This document shows positions 41,801 to 53,800 of a DNA stretch of 64,000 bases, piece by piece. Numbering within the stretch: position 1 is the stretch's first letter; each line of letters starts with the position of its first letter. The notes under the pieces are model-generated. The model was not told the origin of the DNA. It saw nothing but the letters and a program-made list of their open reading frames with translations, and did no database searches. Source of the stretch: Strigamia acuminata (Eukaryota > Arthropoda > Chilopoda > Geophilomorpha > Linotaeniidae); NCBI GenBank assembly GCA_949358305.1, contig OX442321.1:9635605-9699604 (forward strand). Direction: 5' to 3'. A program made the position numbers and the translations under genes.

Positions 41801-44800
41801 GAATACTAGCCGATTAAAGTCACCCCTAACAGTAACGCAGCCAAGCGTCATTCCCGTCTAATGCAAGGCAGATAGTCATCCTTGAATAAGCCCATCATGA
41901 TTTGTTTTTTACTTTTTATTACATATGCAATGTGCAAACACGAGGAATGTTTTGAAGCCTAAGAGTGATGTTGCGCACTGAAAAATGTAATTGAGAAATG
42001 AGTCAGCAAATATAAAAAGAGAAAGAAATAGAAAAAAAATGCTCTTGTTGGTTTTATTTATATTTTTCTAGGCTTTAATCCTGTTTTCTTTTATTTTTCT
42101 GTTTCTTTTACGAAATCCCCAGGGGTCGAGAGGAAAAGTAATAAGATGAGAATCAAACACGTGTAATTTGCAAGAGTACACAATAAACATGAGGTGCAGA
42201 ACATCTTGATGCTTGATTAAAGCTGAGGCGAAATGAGGAAGGTGAGGTCAGTGCGAGTTGGAAGATCATGTGCACTCGAATCGAAGAGTTTTCTTCCCTT
42301 GGGATTCTCTTTTCCCATCCCGTGCTTCGCTTGATGCTAGCAGATATTGGTAGCTCGGTTCGGCTAACAGCCAGTCTCTTCTTACTTGATCCCCATATTG
42401 CAGCGCAGTCTGGCAATTGCTAAAGGATGTTGAGTAGAGTTGAAGAAAGCAAGATGACGGGTTTCCACAAGTGATATTAGGACGAGCTTCTTCTCTCTGT
42501 CAGATTTGTAGGATCGCTTGTACAAATAGCAAGAAGCTAGCTTGATCCAATTGGGGGGATGGGGGGGGGGGGCAGGTATTTTTTAGGATTGAAGGTGATG
42601 TTATGGCTTATTTATTTTTTCCATAACATTTTTGCGGAAAATTTCTAAGGATTTGTTTGAAATTGAGATTGCTTTTTCCTCTGCACAATTGGATTGTGAG
42701 GCGCCACATGCCTGCGTAATTTTAGCACATTTTTATTCCACGTTATCGTGTCGGAAAATGTGTTATTTTATTATGGGAAAAATAAATATGTTTTTCAAAC
42801 ATCTGTTGGGAATGAAATAAGTATAAATAAATAATTGCGAGGAGTAATTGAAAAAGTTCATCACGGTGCGGTTGTTTCGCAGAGAGATTTTGTTGACCGT
42901 TAAATTAATTTTAGAGGTGCAATTTACATAGCAGTAATTGAATTTTAGTGGTCAGTTTGAAAGTTGATATATTTTTTTTAATAGTTGGTTTTGGTGAAAC
43001 TGAATCCTCCTTTCATTATGAAAACATTAAGTGCATTGTAGGATTAGAGTTTGAGTCTCTTGTCCCATTTGGCAAAGAAAGACGAGAGGATTAGTGCTGA
43101 GGTAGGCACACGCAAGCGGTAATAATTTTCAATTTTCATATTCATTTCAGAGACAAAATTAATTCCCTTCCCACTCCTTAATTATTATTTTTGCTCGTGG
43201 CAATGAAAGAAATGGTACTACGGCGCTCTCTCTCTCTCTCTTTCTCCTTTTCTTTTTTTTTTCTTTTTCTCTCTCCGTTTCAAATCTCAAACTGCCCATA
43301 ACTTTTAATCTTAGAAGGGGGGACCAAGAGAAATATGAAAATGCAGCCAGAAGCCAGGAGTTTTACAACTTGGAGGTTTTTTTTTCTTTTCTTTTTTTGT
43401 GTGTGTGGGGGATGGGGTTACAAAGTTAAGAAATAATAAAATACAAGAAAAGAGCTGACGGTTAAAATAAAACATTTAATTTATGACGATTTTATGTAAA
43501 TAATGAATAGAAACTTTTTTTTTTTAAGATATTTTTTTGTTTTTGTTAATGTAATTAAGAAGGGAAGAAAAGTGGAGTGAATAAAAAAAAAGAATGAAGG
43601 GTTTTGGATTTGATGGCTGTGCGACGATAAAGGAAAGATTATATAGCTTATTCATATCCAATAGCAGTGCGTAAAAACGGGTCGAATTAAGCCACACTAA
43701 ACTGGTCTTGATGGTTGTTTGCTTAACGTGCTTTGCATCTTTTGGCTCTCGTCAAGTTCTTGATAAGCAAACTTTCCCGGAAAGATTATAAAGATCCGAT
43801 ATCTTTACGCAATTATTTGGTCCCTTAAGCCGCACAAAAAGGCGAGCTTTAGCGGTAAACAGGATTTTTTTATGGAGTCCTTCCTTGAAAGAGTCGAAAA
43901 TTCGATATCAATGTTTACATTTCGTTCACTATTTTGTCGCAGGAGGAAGTTTTGTCTATTTATTATTCAAAATCGTTTAAAAATTTTATGGTTTAATCAT
44001 TTTCCACGCTTTTAATCATCACCAGGGCCAAAAGGAACGCGAATCTATAAACAAATGTTGGATTTTTGCAAGCAAAATTGTATGATTCATGCAAAGGTAT
44101 TCAAACAGCGCGATATTAAAAATTGAAATATTAAATATTTGCCCTGTTCTTGAAAAGTGAATGGCAATATAAATTTTTTAGCATAGTGTTTTCCGTATAT
44201 TACGCTGAGAAACAGTTTACAACGGATGATTCAAGAAGGCCGTTTAAGGCTCGTCATCCACGGCTGTCAGCGCGTGCGCAAAAGCGTGACTGCCGTGCGA
44301 CAGTTACCTCAGCCCAACATGCTCGATTCTTTAACTCTCCTCCTCATCCCACCTTTGTTTCGCTCTCTACACACCTCGATCTCTAGTGCAATCTGATGCC
44401 CGAGCTGTGAGACGCGCCGCTGCGTTTGGCGTTCCCTTAGCCCGTCACCCCTCACCCTGTTATCGGCGCCCCCTTCCCATCTACTCCGAGATGATTGTGT
44501 CATGCCAACGCCCCCGCAAGTCTTATCAGGACTCTACTTCTTGTTTCTGGCAGCCATCTCCCATCAGTGTTATGTGGTGTGGAAATGGAAGAAAAAGTAT
44601 GGAACTTTACTCGCACGCACACACGTGTTTTTGTTGTTGTTTTTTGACGTAAAAGTCACAACATTTTTGTTTTATTATTGCTGTGCTAATGTGCTTTGAT
44701 GGTTTCTCTTTCATAAAAGGATATTTAACAAATAAAATGGGTTTGTATGAGAATCAGGGAGCATTTTGTCATAAAACTGAATCAAATCTATATTTGATGA

Positions 44801-47800
44801 GGTTGTAAACGAGTCAACGATATCTAATATTCAAATGAAATCTTTTGTTTACCCCTTGTGTAACATTCATAAATTATTCAAGCCACAGTTCCTTGTTTTG
44901 GATTAAGTTTCCACGCACTCTCCCTGGCAACAAGAATATCTCGAACAGCGTTTTATTTTCTTTTTTTACAGTTATTTTTCCATCTAAAAAATCGACATTA
45001 TCCACCATATAAAATGCAATTACCATTTTTTCTCTCAACTATTTCTTTTTTTGGAATGTGATGAAAAGTAGAAATGTTTATATAGCGCTCTAGATCAAAG
45101 TTTACATATGTGTATATATATATATATATATTAAGTGAGTGAGTTATCGCTGCAGCTTCCTTTTCTTTATGGAGCAGGTGTTTGAAGAGTGAGCTCAATA
45201 TCATTCACTAGTGAAACTCAATATTTTACTTGGGCGCTCTCTACTCTACTCTCTCTCTCTCTATGCAGTGCTGTGCGTGGAATATTGGAATTGGTGTGAG
45301 GCAGGCGAGAATTCCATTTCCTCCTGCCTCACCTTTTGCCTACATTTTAAGCTCCTTTTGTTTTACGATACTTTGTTCCGTGCTTTAGACAGTGGGCAAG
45401 AGGAGATTACATGACCAGAAACAAAACGATCACACTATAGTTTATCCGAAACGACCTGTGTAAACCACAAAACTACCGTTTTCTCTCTTGTCTTACCTAC
45501 GTATATATACGTATCAACGCAATCGGATGACAGATAAAAACAAAGTTGGGAAAGTGTAATGGCTTTTTTTGCTCCTCTTTGATCTCTCTTTTGTTATTTG
45601 TCTTTTTTTTTCTTCACTTTTTATTGACTACATTGTGTATGTCAAAGCCAGTTATAGTTAAACTTGTCCACGGATTTTTATCGGTTGATTGGTCGGTAGT
45701 TGGTTCAGTGGAAACGGATAGTTGGAATTTAATCCGGGGCTTTTTCTTTTGTCGTGCGAGTTGCTTTCATCCGAATCGATATGTGGGAAACAACACGAGT
45801 GAGGAAGTTTTAAGTGTGGCGCGTGGGAAAAAGAGAAAATAATTTCTGTTTAATTAGAGATGCACACAGTTAAATCAGCTTCCTTCTTCCGCCCATTTGG
45901 ATCAGATTTATCCCTCACTTCTCATTTCTCTACACCTTTGAGGATGTGAGGAGATTGGATCGGAATTAACGCGCACCAGCAGCATTAAAATATTTTTTTT
46001 TCTTTCCTTTCTACTTTTATTATTTGTTTTTAAAGAAAAACAGGAATGCTTTTAATTGTATGCGAAGACGAACAGTGCAAACAGACACGAACGCGTATCA
46101 AAGGGAGATTTACTATGGGGTTGATGAACTGATTAATAAAAATTTTTTTAGAGGTGAAATGTGAAATATTTTTTTCTTTTTAAAGAAATTTTATTGATTG
46201 AGGGGAAAAAATGGTTGAAATATTTTAATAATGCACATATTTCATTCTCTAGTTTGAAAGAAAAAGCTCCCCATTTTGGCTTTTCTGCATAACTCTTGTT
46301 ATTTGGTGTGTGCATAATTTGAATGGATTGAAGGCATCCGACAGAAGCGAGAGAGGGAAAATGTTAAATGTTCATGCTGTTAGGTTTAGTTTCCATTAAA
46401 TTTGGAGGAAATGAAGATTATCTGTATGTGAAATCTGTGCTCATTAATTAAATAAAAAATGTTGAATGTCGGTAAATCAAATTTCAGCGACTTTTTTTTT
46501 TCATATTCTCGTATAGACATTATTTTTTTTTTAATGTTATTTATTTTTGCCGCTAGGGAAATTGAAAAATAAATGAATTGCTTTTTATTAAGGATTAAAA
46601 TGTAATTAAAAGTTGAATTTGTTTCAATAGGTTTTGTTTCTCTTTATGTTTTTTAAATTTTATATATATTTTTTAATTTTAAGGTGATGAGGGGAGGGTT
46701 TTAAATGACTTAGATAAGAAACAAAGGGAATTTTAGTTTTGCAATTTGTTACAATTTTTTTTTTCTTCCCAAATGAATTCAACTGAAAATAATGGAGCAT
46801 AGCCAAGCAACTGTCTTCTTATCATCATTAAGAGTTTTTCTTTGTGAAAAATGATGAAACGAAAGCGAATTGCTTACACTTTGGAAATCTTGCCAAACTG
46901 TGGTCCCATATTTTTTTTTTTTTTAAAGGCAAGTTTCGAAGATTTGATGAATTGTTTGGAAATTTGTAATGACCAAAATATATGCGACAATCGCTGATCT
47001 TGATTTTCTTTTTCTTTTCTTTTCATTTTTTGTGAATTTTTTCCTCGTTGGTTTCTATCAGCACTCACGAATTTAACGAGGTGTCGATAGGAAGTTGTCA
47101 GTTTCACTTTCTTATTAGTGTTCAATCATTTGGACTTGTCAAAACGTCTCGAATCGTTTCCCTAGCAACTGTGGCACTCCCTTCGCCACTTTTCTATGAC
47201 GGTAAAATGTGGTAGTCGAGATTGAAAACGTCACTACTGTGCCACGGGTTTATGATGCAATTACCTAACCCGGTCGATGGGCTAGGAAAAGTCCCTCTTG
47301 ACCACTGGCCTCGTCACAACACCCACATCTGCTCCTCGCCAGAATTAACTGCACTTCAAATCCATGCAAGAAAACGAAAATCAATTTAACTACCAACAAT
47401 CACACTAGTGGAGTCGCAAAAACTCGTGTCGACCATCAAAGTTTAAAAATAAAAATAAAAATGTGCTTACATCACAGAATTTACATAAAATTTTGTTTTC
47501 TTTTTACTTTATTTTTATTTCGGGATAAAAAGAGGCTGTAGTCAGCTCGATGTAATTTTTTTTTATTTTTTTTTATTTCTTATATATTTTTTCTTTGCAA
47601 GTTTGTCTGATTTGAGGCGCACGGTCCACAGACTGCTGACTCCCTCTCTTTTCTTTGTCGCGTCATTCTCGCAGCAGTCTGAAGAGTGTTGGTGGATAAG
47701 GAGAGATTTGTTCGCGCTTCTTCGGTTCTCTTCCGTACCCTCGTCCCCCTTAAAATCGATTACGCGTCTATTGATTTGTCCATTTCAAGCAAAATAGCCG

Positions 47801-50800
47801 TTGATGACGTGGAAGGAGGACACGAGTGTGACTCGACAATGGAGTCGTGATCATGTGATGGCTGATGTGGACAGATAATCAAAAGAGATTTTATTCAACT
47901 GAAACGGGAGTTTTTCGACTCGGCGTTTGTTGAATCGATCGATTTTTGCTGTTCAACCTCTTTTTGCTCGCAAAAGCGCAAGAATGCCAAAAATGCAGCA
48001 TGGCGTTTCACCCTGCCTCGTGCGTTTTTATTGCAGTTTGCCGCGTTTGCAAGACTGTTGGAATACGCTGGAATGCATGCTTCAGGCCGCTTGCTTCTTC
48101 TACTGGAATCTGACTCGGTTAGAAGCGAGATGAAAGAGAACGAGAACGAGAGAAAAAAGAAGGGAAAAAAGTGATATTTGAAAATAACACGGAGTTAAAT
48201 GGCACATTTCCGCTTTTTAACCGAGTTAATTGTACTTTATTACACCGTCGTCGACCCCTGCAAAGGGAAAATTTTCTAAATCGTGATTTGCTTTTGCTTT
48301 TGTTTATTTATTTATTTATTTTTTTGCACACTGCATGCGTGACACTACGAACTTTAAAGATGAGTAAAAGGGTTAAAACTGGTGGCTTGCCCGCTCGAAA
48401 GGAGGTGATGGGGTGGGCGGGGAAGCGAAGAAGCCTCAGCTTTGTGCCAACGCGCGACCCTAGATCGTTAATTAGCGTTGGTGACCTGAGCCGAGGTCAC
48501 GTGACATCTCGGGTAACGACGGTAATCTCAACACCGGAGAGTCCACCTCTCGACCGCACAGCTCTCTGGACGAAGCATCAGAGGCGCACGTAATTGCACG
48601 CGCGCGACCGCGGTCACCCAACAGCTGCCCCACCCTCTCGGCATAGCTTTCACCTGAGCCTTCCAAACTACGCAATATCTCGTCTGATAATCGATATTTA
48701 CGCACGATACGGATCGAATACCGAGGAATAAATTAATCCCTCTTCGCGCATTATTATTGATAAATTAGAATTGGAAAAAGAGAAGAAAGTCTCCGACGGG
48801 AGTGAATGGAGGAGAAGAATCGAAGAGAGGAGACGCAATTTATAGGTAGTGAAGGGTGGGGCCGATCTAATTGTAGCGCATTCTCTTTTCGACCGATAAG
48901 CACGCTCTGTTTGCACGCGCACCCTCGAAATGAAGAAAGGCGAGCGTCCCATTGACAGGTCGATGGCCGACTCGAGCGTCGAATGGCCGCGGCAGATGGC
49001 GACACCTTAAACCAACAAAACAAATCATCCTCCCGTGCGTGCGATTTTGTTTTTACCTTTTTTCTGCTCGTGGTATTATTCGGAGAGAGATATCACTGTT
49101 GGAAGTGGACGGGATGAAGTGAAGCCTTTAGCCGCAACTCAATTAGTGCGTGTCACGTTAATTAATACGTCAGCTTTGGAATTCTTCGATTCGATCGAGG
49201 CAAATTCATTTGGTGAGTGTGCGTCATAAACGATACACTTGGGTACTTCGCTGACCCTTGGTGGGCGCCTTGTGTGAGATTAAAGCATCTTCATTATCTC
49301 TTACTTTAATTAATTTTTTTTTTCTTTCTCAATCTCGTTTCTAATTCCAATTTCAATTTTCTCTTTTGATGGGGCACTTGTTGCAAGTTTTAATTTTCTT
49401 TTTCTCTGTTCGTGATATTGCGTGTTAATTGTCAATTTGACTCGTCGGACAAGTGATATTTAGAAGCTATTTTGATTTTCTTGCGAGGAATTGCGGTGAA
49501 ACGCAGGCGTTGGTCAAGTGCGTGTGTCGTCTCGGGTAATTGCCGAGAGAGTCTTTGTGCTGGTCAATTAATTACACCTTTTCCAACAGAGGATTTGAGT
49601 TTTAAATTGGAGCCTTATTGCAGCAAAGTTGTTTGTGGAGACTGGAGAAAAGGGAAGGGAAAAAAATATTGCTTAAAGGAAGTTTGTTTAAAGTGAAGCG
49701 ATGCACTGGTCTTGTGCCGGGGAATGTTAATTAGCTGCAGAATTGAATTTGTTTAATTGAATCAAAGTCGAGCTCGTTTTATAATCACTTGCAAGTTAAG
49801 AGTGGCAAAGAAGTAAATTGATGCAGCTTGGAAATGAGATTATTCATTCGTGTTATTGTCACCTGTTGGGACTTTAGGTTTGTTTCAAATTGCTTTTAAT
49901 TTATGTTTATGTTGCGTATGTTTGATTTTTTCTTTAAAAAAAAAAATCTTTTATTTTCTCTTTAATGGTTGATGTTGCATTGGTGCATTTGACGTTTTAA
50001 AATTTAGACATAAATATAGGTAGACGCAAAGCAGACAATCAAACGCAATATCGGGGCAAAATGAGCATGGTAAACAGTAATTAATTTGGTAAAAAGCCCC
50101 ATTAAAATTCGTTATGCTAATAAAAACCGCTCATTTTGATGAAAATAAATGTAGCAATTATATTTGCTAAAGGTAAACGGCCACTTCCAGTCATAATATT
50201 AACATAATATAATGCAACATAAACATTGAAATTATTCGTTCATTTCTTGTTTTCAAGCTGAAATCTAAACGCAAAGTCACAGAATGAATTTAAAAAATGA
50301 ATTTACTAAATAATAATATTTTATTAAATTATTAAATGAAATAAACATTAAAATAATACTAAACAATAAACAACGGTAATCTTGGGATTGATTCGCGAGG
50401 CACATTGCCAATATGGTGGGTGCAGAATGAAATAAATAAAAGATATTATACAAATAATTTCTCAAAATCATTAAACGCTGAACATTGTCATTTTTCTAAA
50501 ACTGAATGGAGGCGTACATTGTTTAAATATTAATATTAGAAAATCCGTGCTTTGTTGTCTTACTGTTTGTGCATTTTTTACCTTGTAATTTTCTTTTGTT
50601 CATCATTATCCATTACCCGCCATTTTCCCCATTATTACCTGCCATTTACGATGTCGTTTGCCGCTATTTGACAAAGTATTAAAAAACAAACCCTAAAAAA
50701 AAACTCTCTCATGATTTAATGGTGGCTTTATTTAAGGGGACAAAATATATAAATAAATAAATAAATAAAATTGATCGAAACGTTAAATCCAGTTAATCAC

Positions 50801-53800
50801 TTGAAACTCTCGTGTCAGCGTCCAGGTGTTCATTGGAGACCCTCATTTCTTCATCCCCTCCTATATTTTATCAATAACTGTCTGCTAAACCCGCAATTTA
50901 ATTTCATTAATTCCCCACGTGATTGGTTCTCAATTGGTCCGAGCCACGATTGTCGTGCTGGATGAGGTTAGCACGAATATCTATCAGGTGCAAACGCTTT
51001 GCGTGACAAATACCAGTAACCAGGTGGAGATCAAGTGCCGACATTATTTCTCTTACATTTCTTTTTCTAAACTCATTATCCGCTTTTTTTTTCCTCTTTC
51101 CTTTTTTTTCTTTCTTTCGTATCTACATTTTGTTCGCCCTCGCTGTCGTTTTAATGGGTTGGTCACGTGACAATTGAATTCATTGTCGACCATCTTTTTT
51201 TTTCTTTACTGGGATTCAACCAGACGTGATATTCGCTTAAAGAAATTCGCTCACCAGGTGCGTCGATGCATAATGGACCACGTCCTCTTTCCAGTCCATT
51301 CCATTAGACGTATTCGCTGTATTGAGGGTGAAAGGTCGAGTTCTGCACTATTGTGTCTTTATCACGCATGCGCCAATGGTGGAAAGGGAAAGAGAGGAAG
51401 AGAAGGAGTGGGTCAACCCCTTTTTCTTTCTTTCCTTCCTTCCGTGGCGTCTCCTTTAAGGAATCAAGTGATGCGGCGTGATGGTGCAGTCGCCCGCAAG
51501 AAATCGTATTGTTCTTTTACTTCCTCTAGGTGCACTGTTGGGAGTTTTTCGCGCCCTTTTGCCTCCTGATTGCAACCGTGTTATCACAGAATTGACAAGG
51601 ATAGAAAACGGAAACGAAGCAAAGTCGTCCTTCTTTTTTCTCTCGTTCTCTCACTCTTTTTTTTGCTTCATTATTTCGCCAGATGACTGTCGCTCGGCCA
51701 CGTGATTTTTCTTACCAGCATTTGACGTGTGAATGACGTTTTACAAGGAAAACGTTTCATTCCATTAGGGTCTCGTGCTCCTTAAACGATCTGCCGCTCG
51801 TTTCTCTCACCAGCCCTCTTTGCACGGGTTAAAGACGTCATGAGAATGCCGTGTGACGTGTATTAGGAACCGTGCGCTATATGGAAGCAATTTCCGTTTT
51901 CGCAGTGTCGCCATTTTGCGATTTGAGTGATGAGTGCGGAGATAAAAGGTCAAAGATAAATTCATATTTCATCGTTCTGGTCGGTAAATAGAAAAGTTGA
52001 GGCGAAAATAAAATAAAACAATATTTAATGACGGCGCGCCATCTTTAACTGATGTCTTAAAAGAATTGACACTGGGTTTTACGAGATTGTAAAGCCAAAG
52101 GACACGCGCCCTTTCGGAAATTGCGGCCGGAAGGGAGTTCTTCGTGACACCATCTTTACTCTTAACGTCAGAAAAAAAGAGGAGCGGACACGCATTTCGT
52201 TGCTAATTCGCTACGGCGAAGTTGGAGGTGACCCTTCGGGGAGTTGGTTCCGAGTGTTCCGGCTTGCACACAAGATTGGCGCACGCATCCTTCAACCACC
52301 TCCTGCTCCATGCTTGTATACAGCTAATTTATGGCGGGAAGAATCCTCTGGGAAGAGATCCTCAGGCCACGGACCTTTAATCGGTCAGTCCTGACCTCGG
52401 GAGAGGGGGAGGAGGAGAATGGCTGACCTCGTTTCGACCCGACGTTCACTAAACAGTGGACGCATGCGTCGTTGGAGTATTCATTTGATGTGGAAACAAA
52501 TCAATATTCGGTTAATAAATAAATTAGTTCGGTACGGAGCTATTAAAATTTGAAAGTGTTGAAATTTGCTGTTTGGATTTTATATTTATTCGAGTTTGCT
52601 TGAGTTTTCGTGGGTGTGGGGGTTTTTAAACGTTTTTATTTTGTTTTTGTTTTTTGTTTTTTTGTTTTTTTTGGGGGGAAAAATAGAAATGTCGGCGATG
52701 CCATGGCCGTGTAACAACAAAAGATGGTGGAAGGCTGGAGACCACACCTTTGTAAATGGATGGGTTTTCTTTATCATTCTTTATAGACGGTGTTTTGTTA
52801 AATTTTATAGTGATTGAAGTTTAAGTTTTTGTGACGACGCCTTAAAAAAATTGGTGGAGTTTTTTCTAGTGAGCGGTTTTGCGTTCTACTTGCTGTAAAT
52901 TGTAATTTTCCAAGCGAACGCCAAGTGCACCTGAGCAACGCGCGAATAATTTATAAACTTTTTCGTCTCTCTATTGTGTGCACTATTTTTTTTTTTTTTG
53001 CTCTTTGGTTTAAAAATAAAAGAGAAAAGAAAGAACAGGGGAGAGAGGAAACGCATTTTATTTCCCACTACGTTGCTATTTTTCTAATAAAAAGCTAAAA
53101 TTGTTTGGAATAATCGTAATAATAACCTTTACTTTTAACGTCATTGACGCCAATTTGTGACACCTGTTTCACCTGGAATTTGAAACGTACGAGGCTTTGA
53201 AGTACCTTACGGAGCATTCTCATAGAAACGCAGAGCTGAAGCGGCTTTAAAAAGAGAAAAAAGTGCAGAATTTGCATATTCGTAGCGTTGGTCATGTAAA
53301 GATGACCAAAACCATCTAAGTTAGCACTGCAGCGAACATTTGTACGCACTTTAAATTGGTTTCCGCTCGTGTGGAAACGCAGCTTTACTCTCTCCTATCA
53401 TTTTTTCATTTCATACATCTTTCGTAATTATTTCAAATGCGGTTTTATCTTTTTCTTTTACCCCCTCGGAGCTTTTTCTGCAAATATAGATGAACTATGC
53501 ATTACAGTTGATGTTCCCACCTTAATGTTTTTTTAATGGAGATGCAATTTGTCTTAATGCACATAAATATACATCTTTTAAATAGTTTTAAAAAATACAG
53601 CAGTAAAATTTAAGTCAACTCATTTTATTATTTCAGCTGGAAAAAACAAAAAACGTCCAACCCTCAAATATTTAAATATTTTTTTTTCTTCCATTTTTTA
53701 ACATACGATTCGAGGGGTGCGACAATCAGAATCTGCTTGTCAGAGATTCGAATCTTCTTTGGGATTCGAAAGATTCGGATGGGATTCGGAAAGATTCGGG

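Noticed and set aside
48171-48593. 140-codon plus-strand frame in the intron 1 GC-rich island
   Set aside because: No homology; the GC-rich stretch lowers stop frequency and explains the length.
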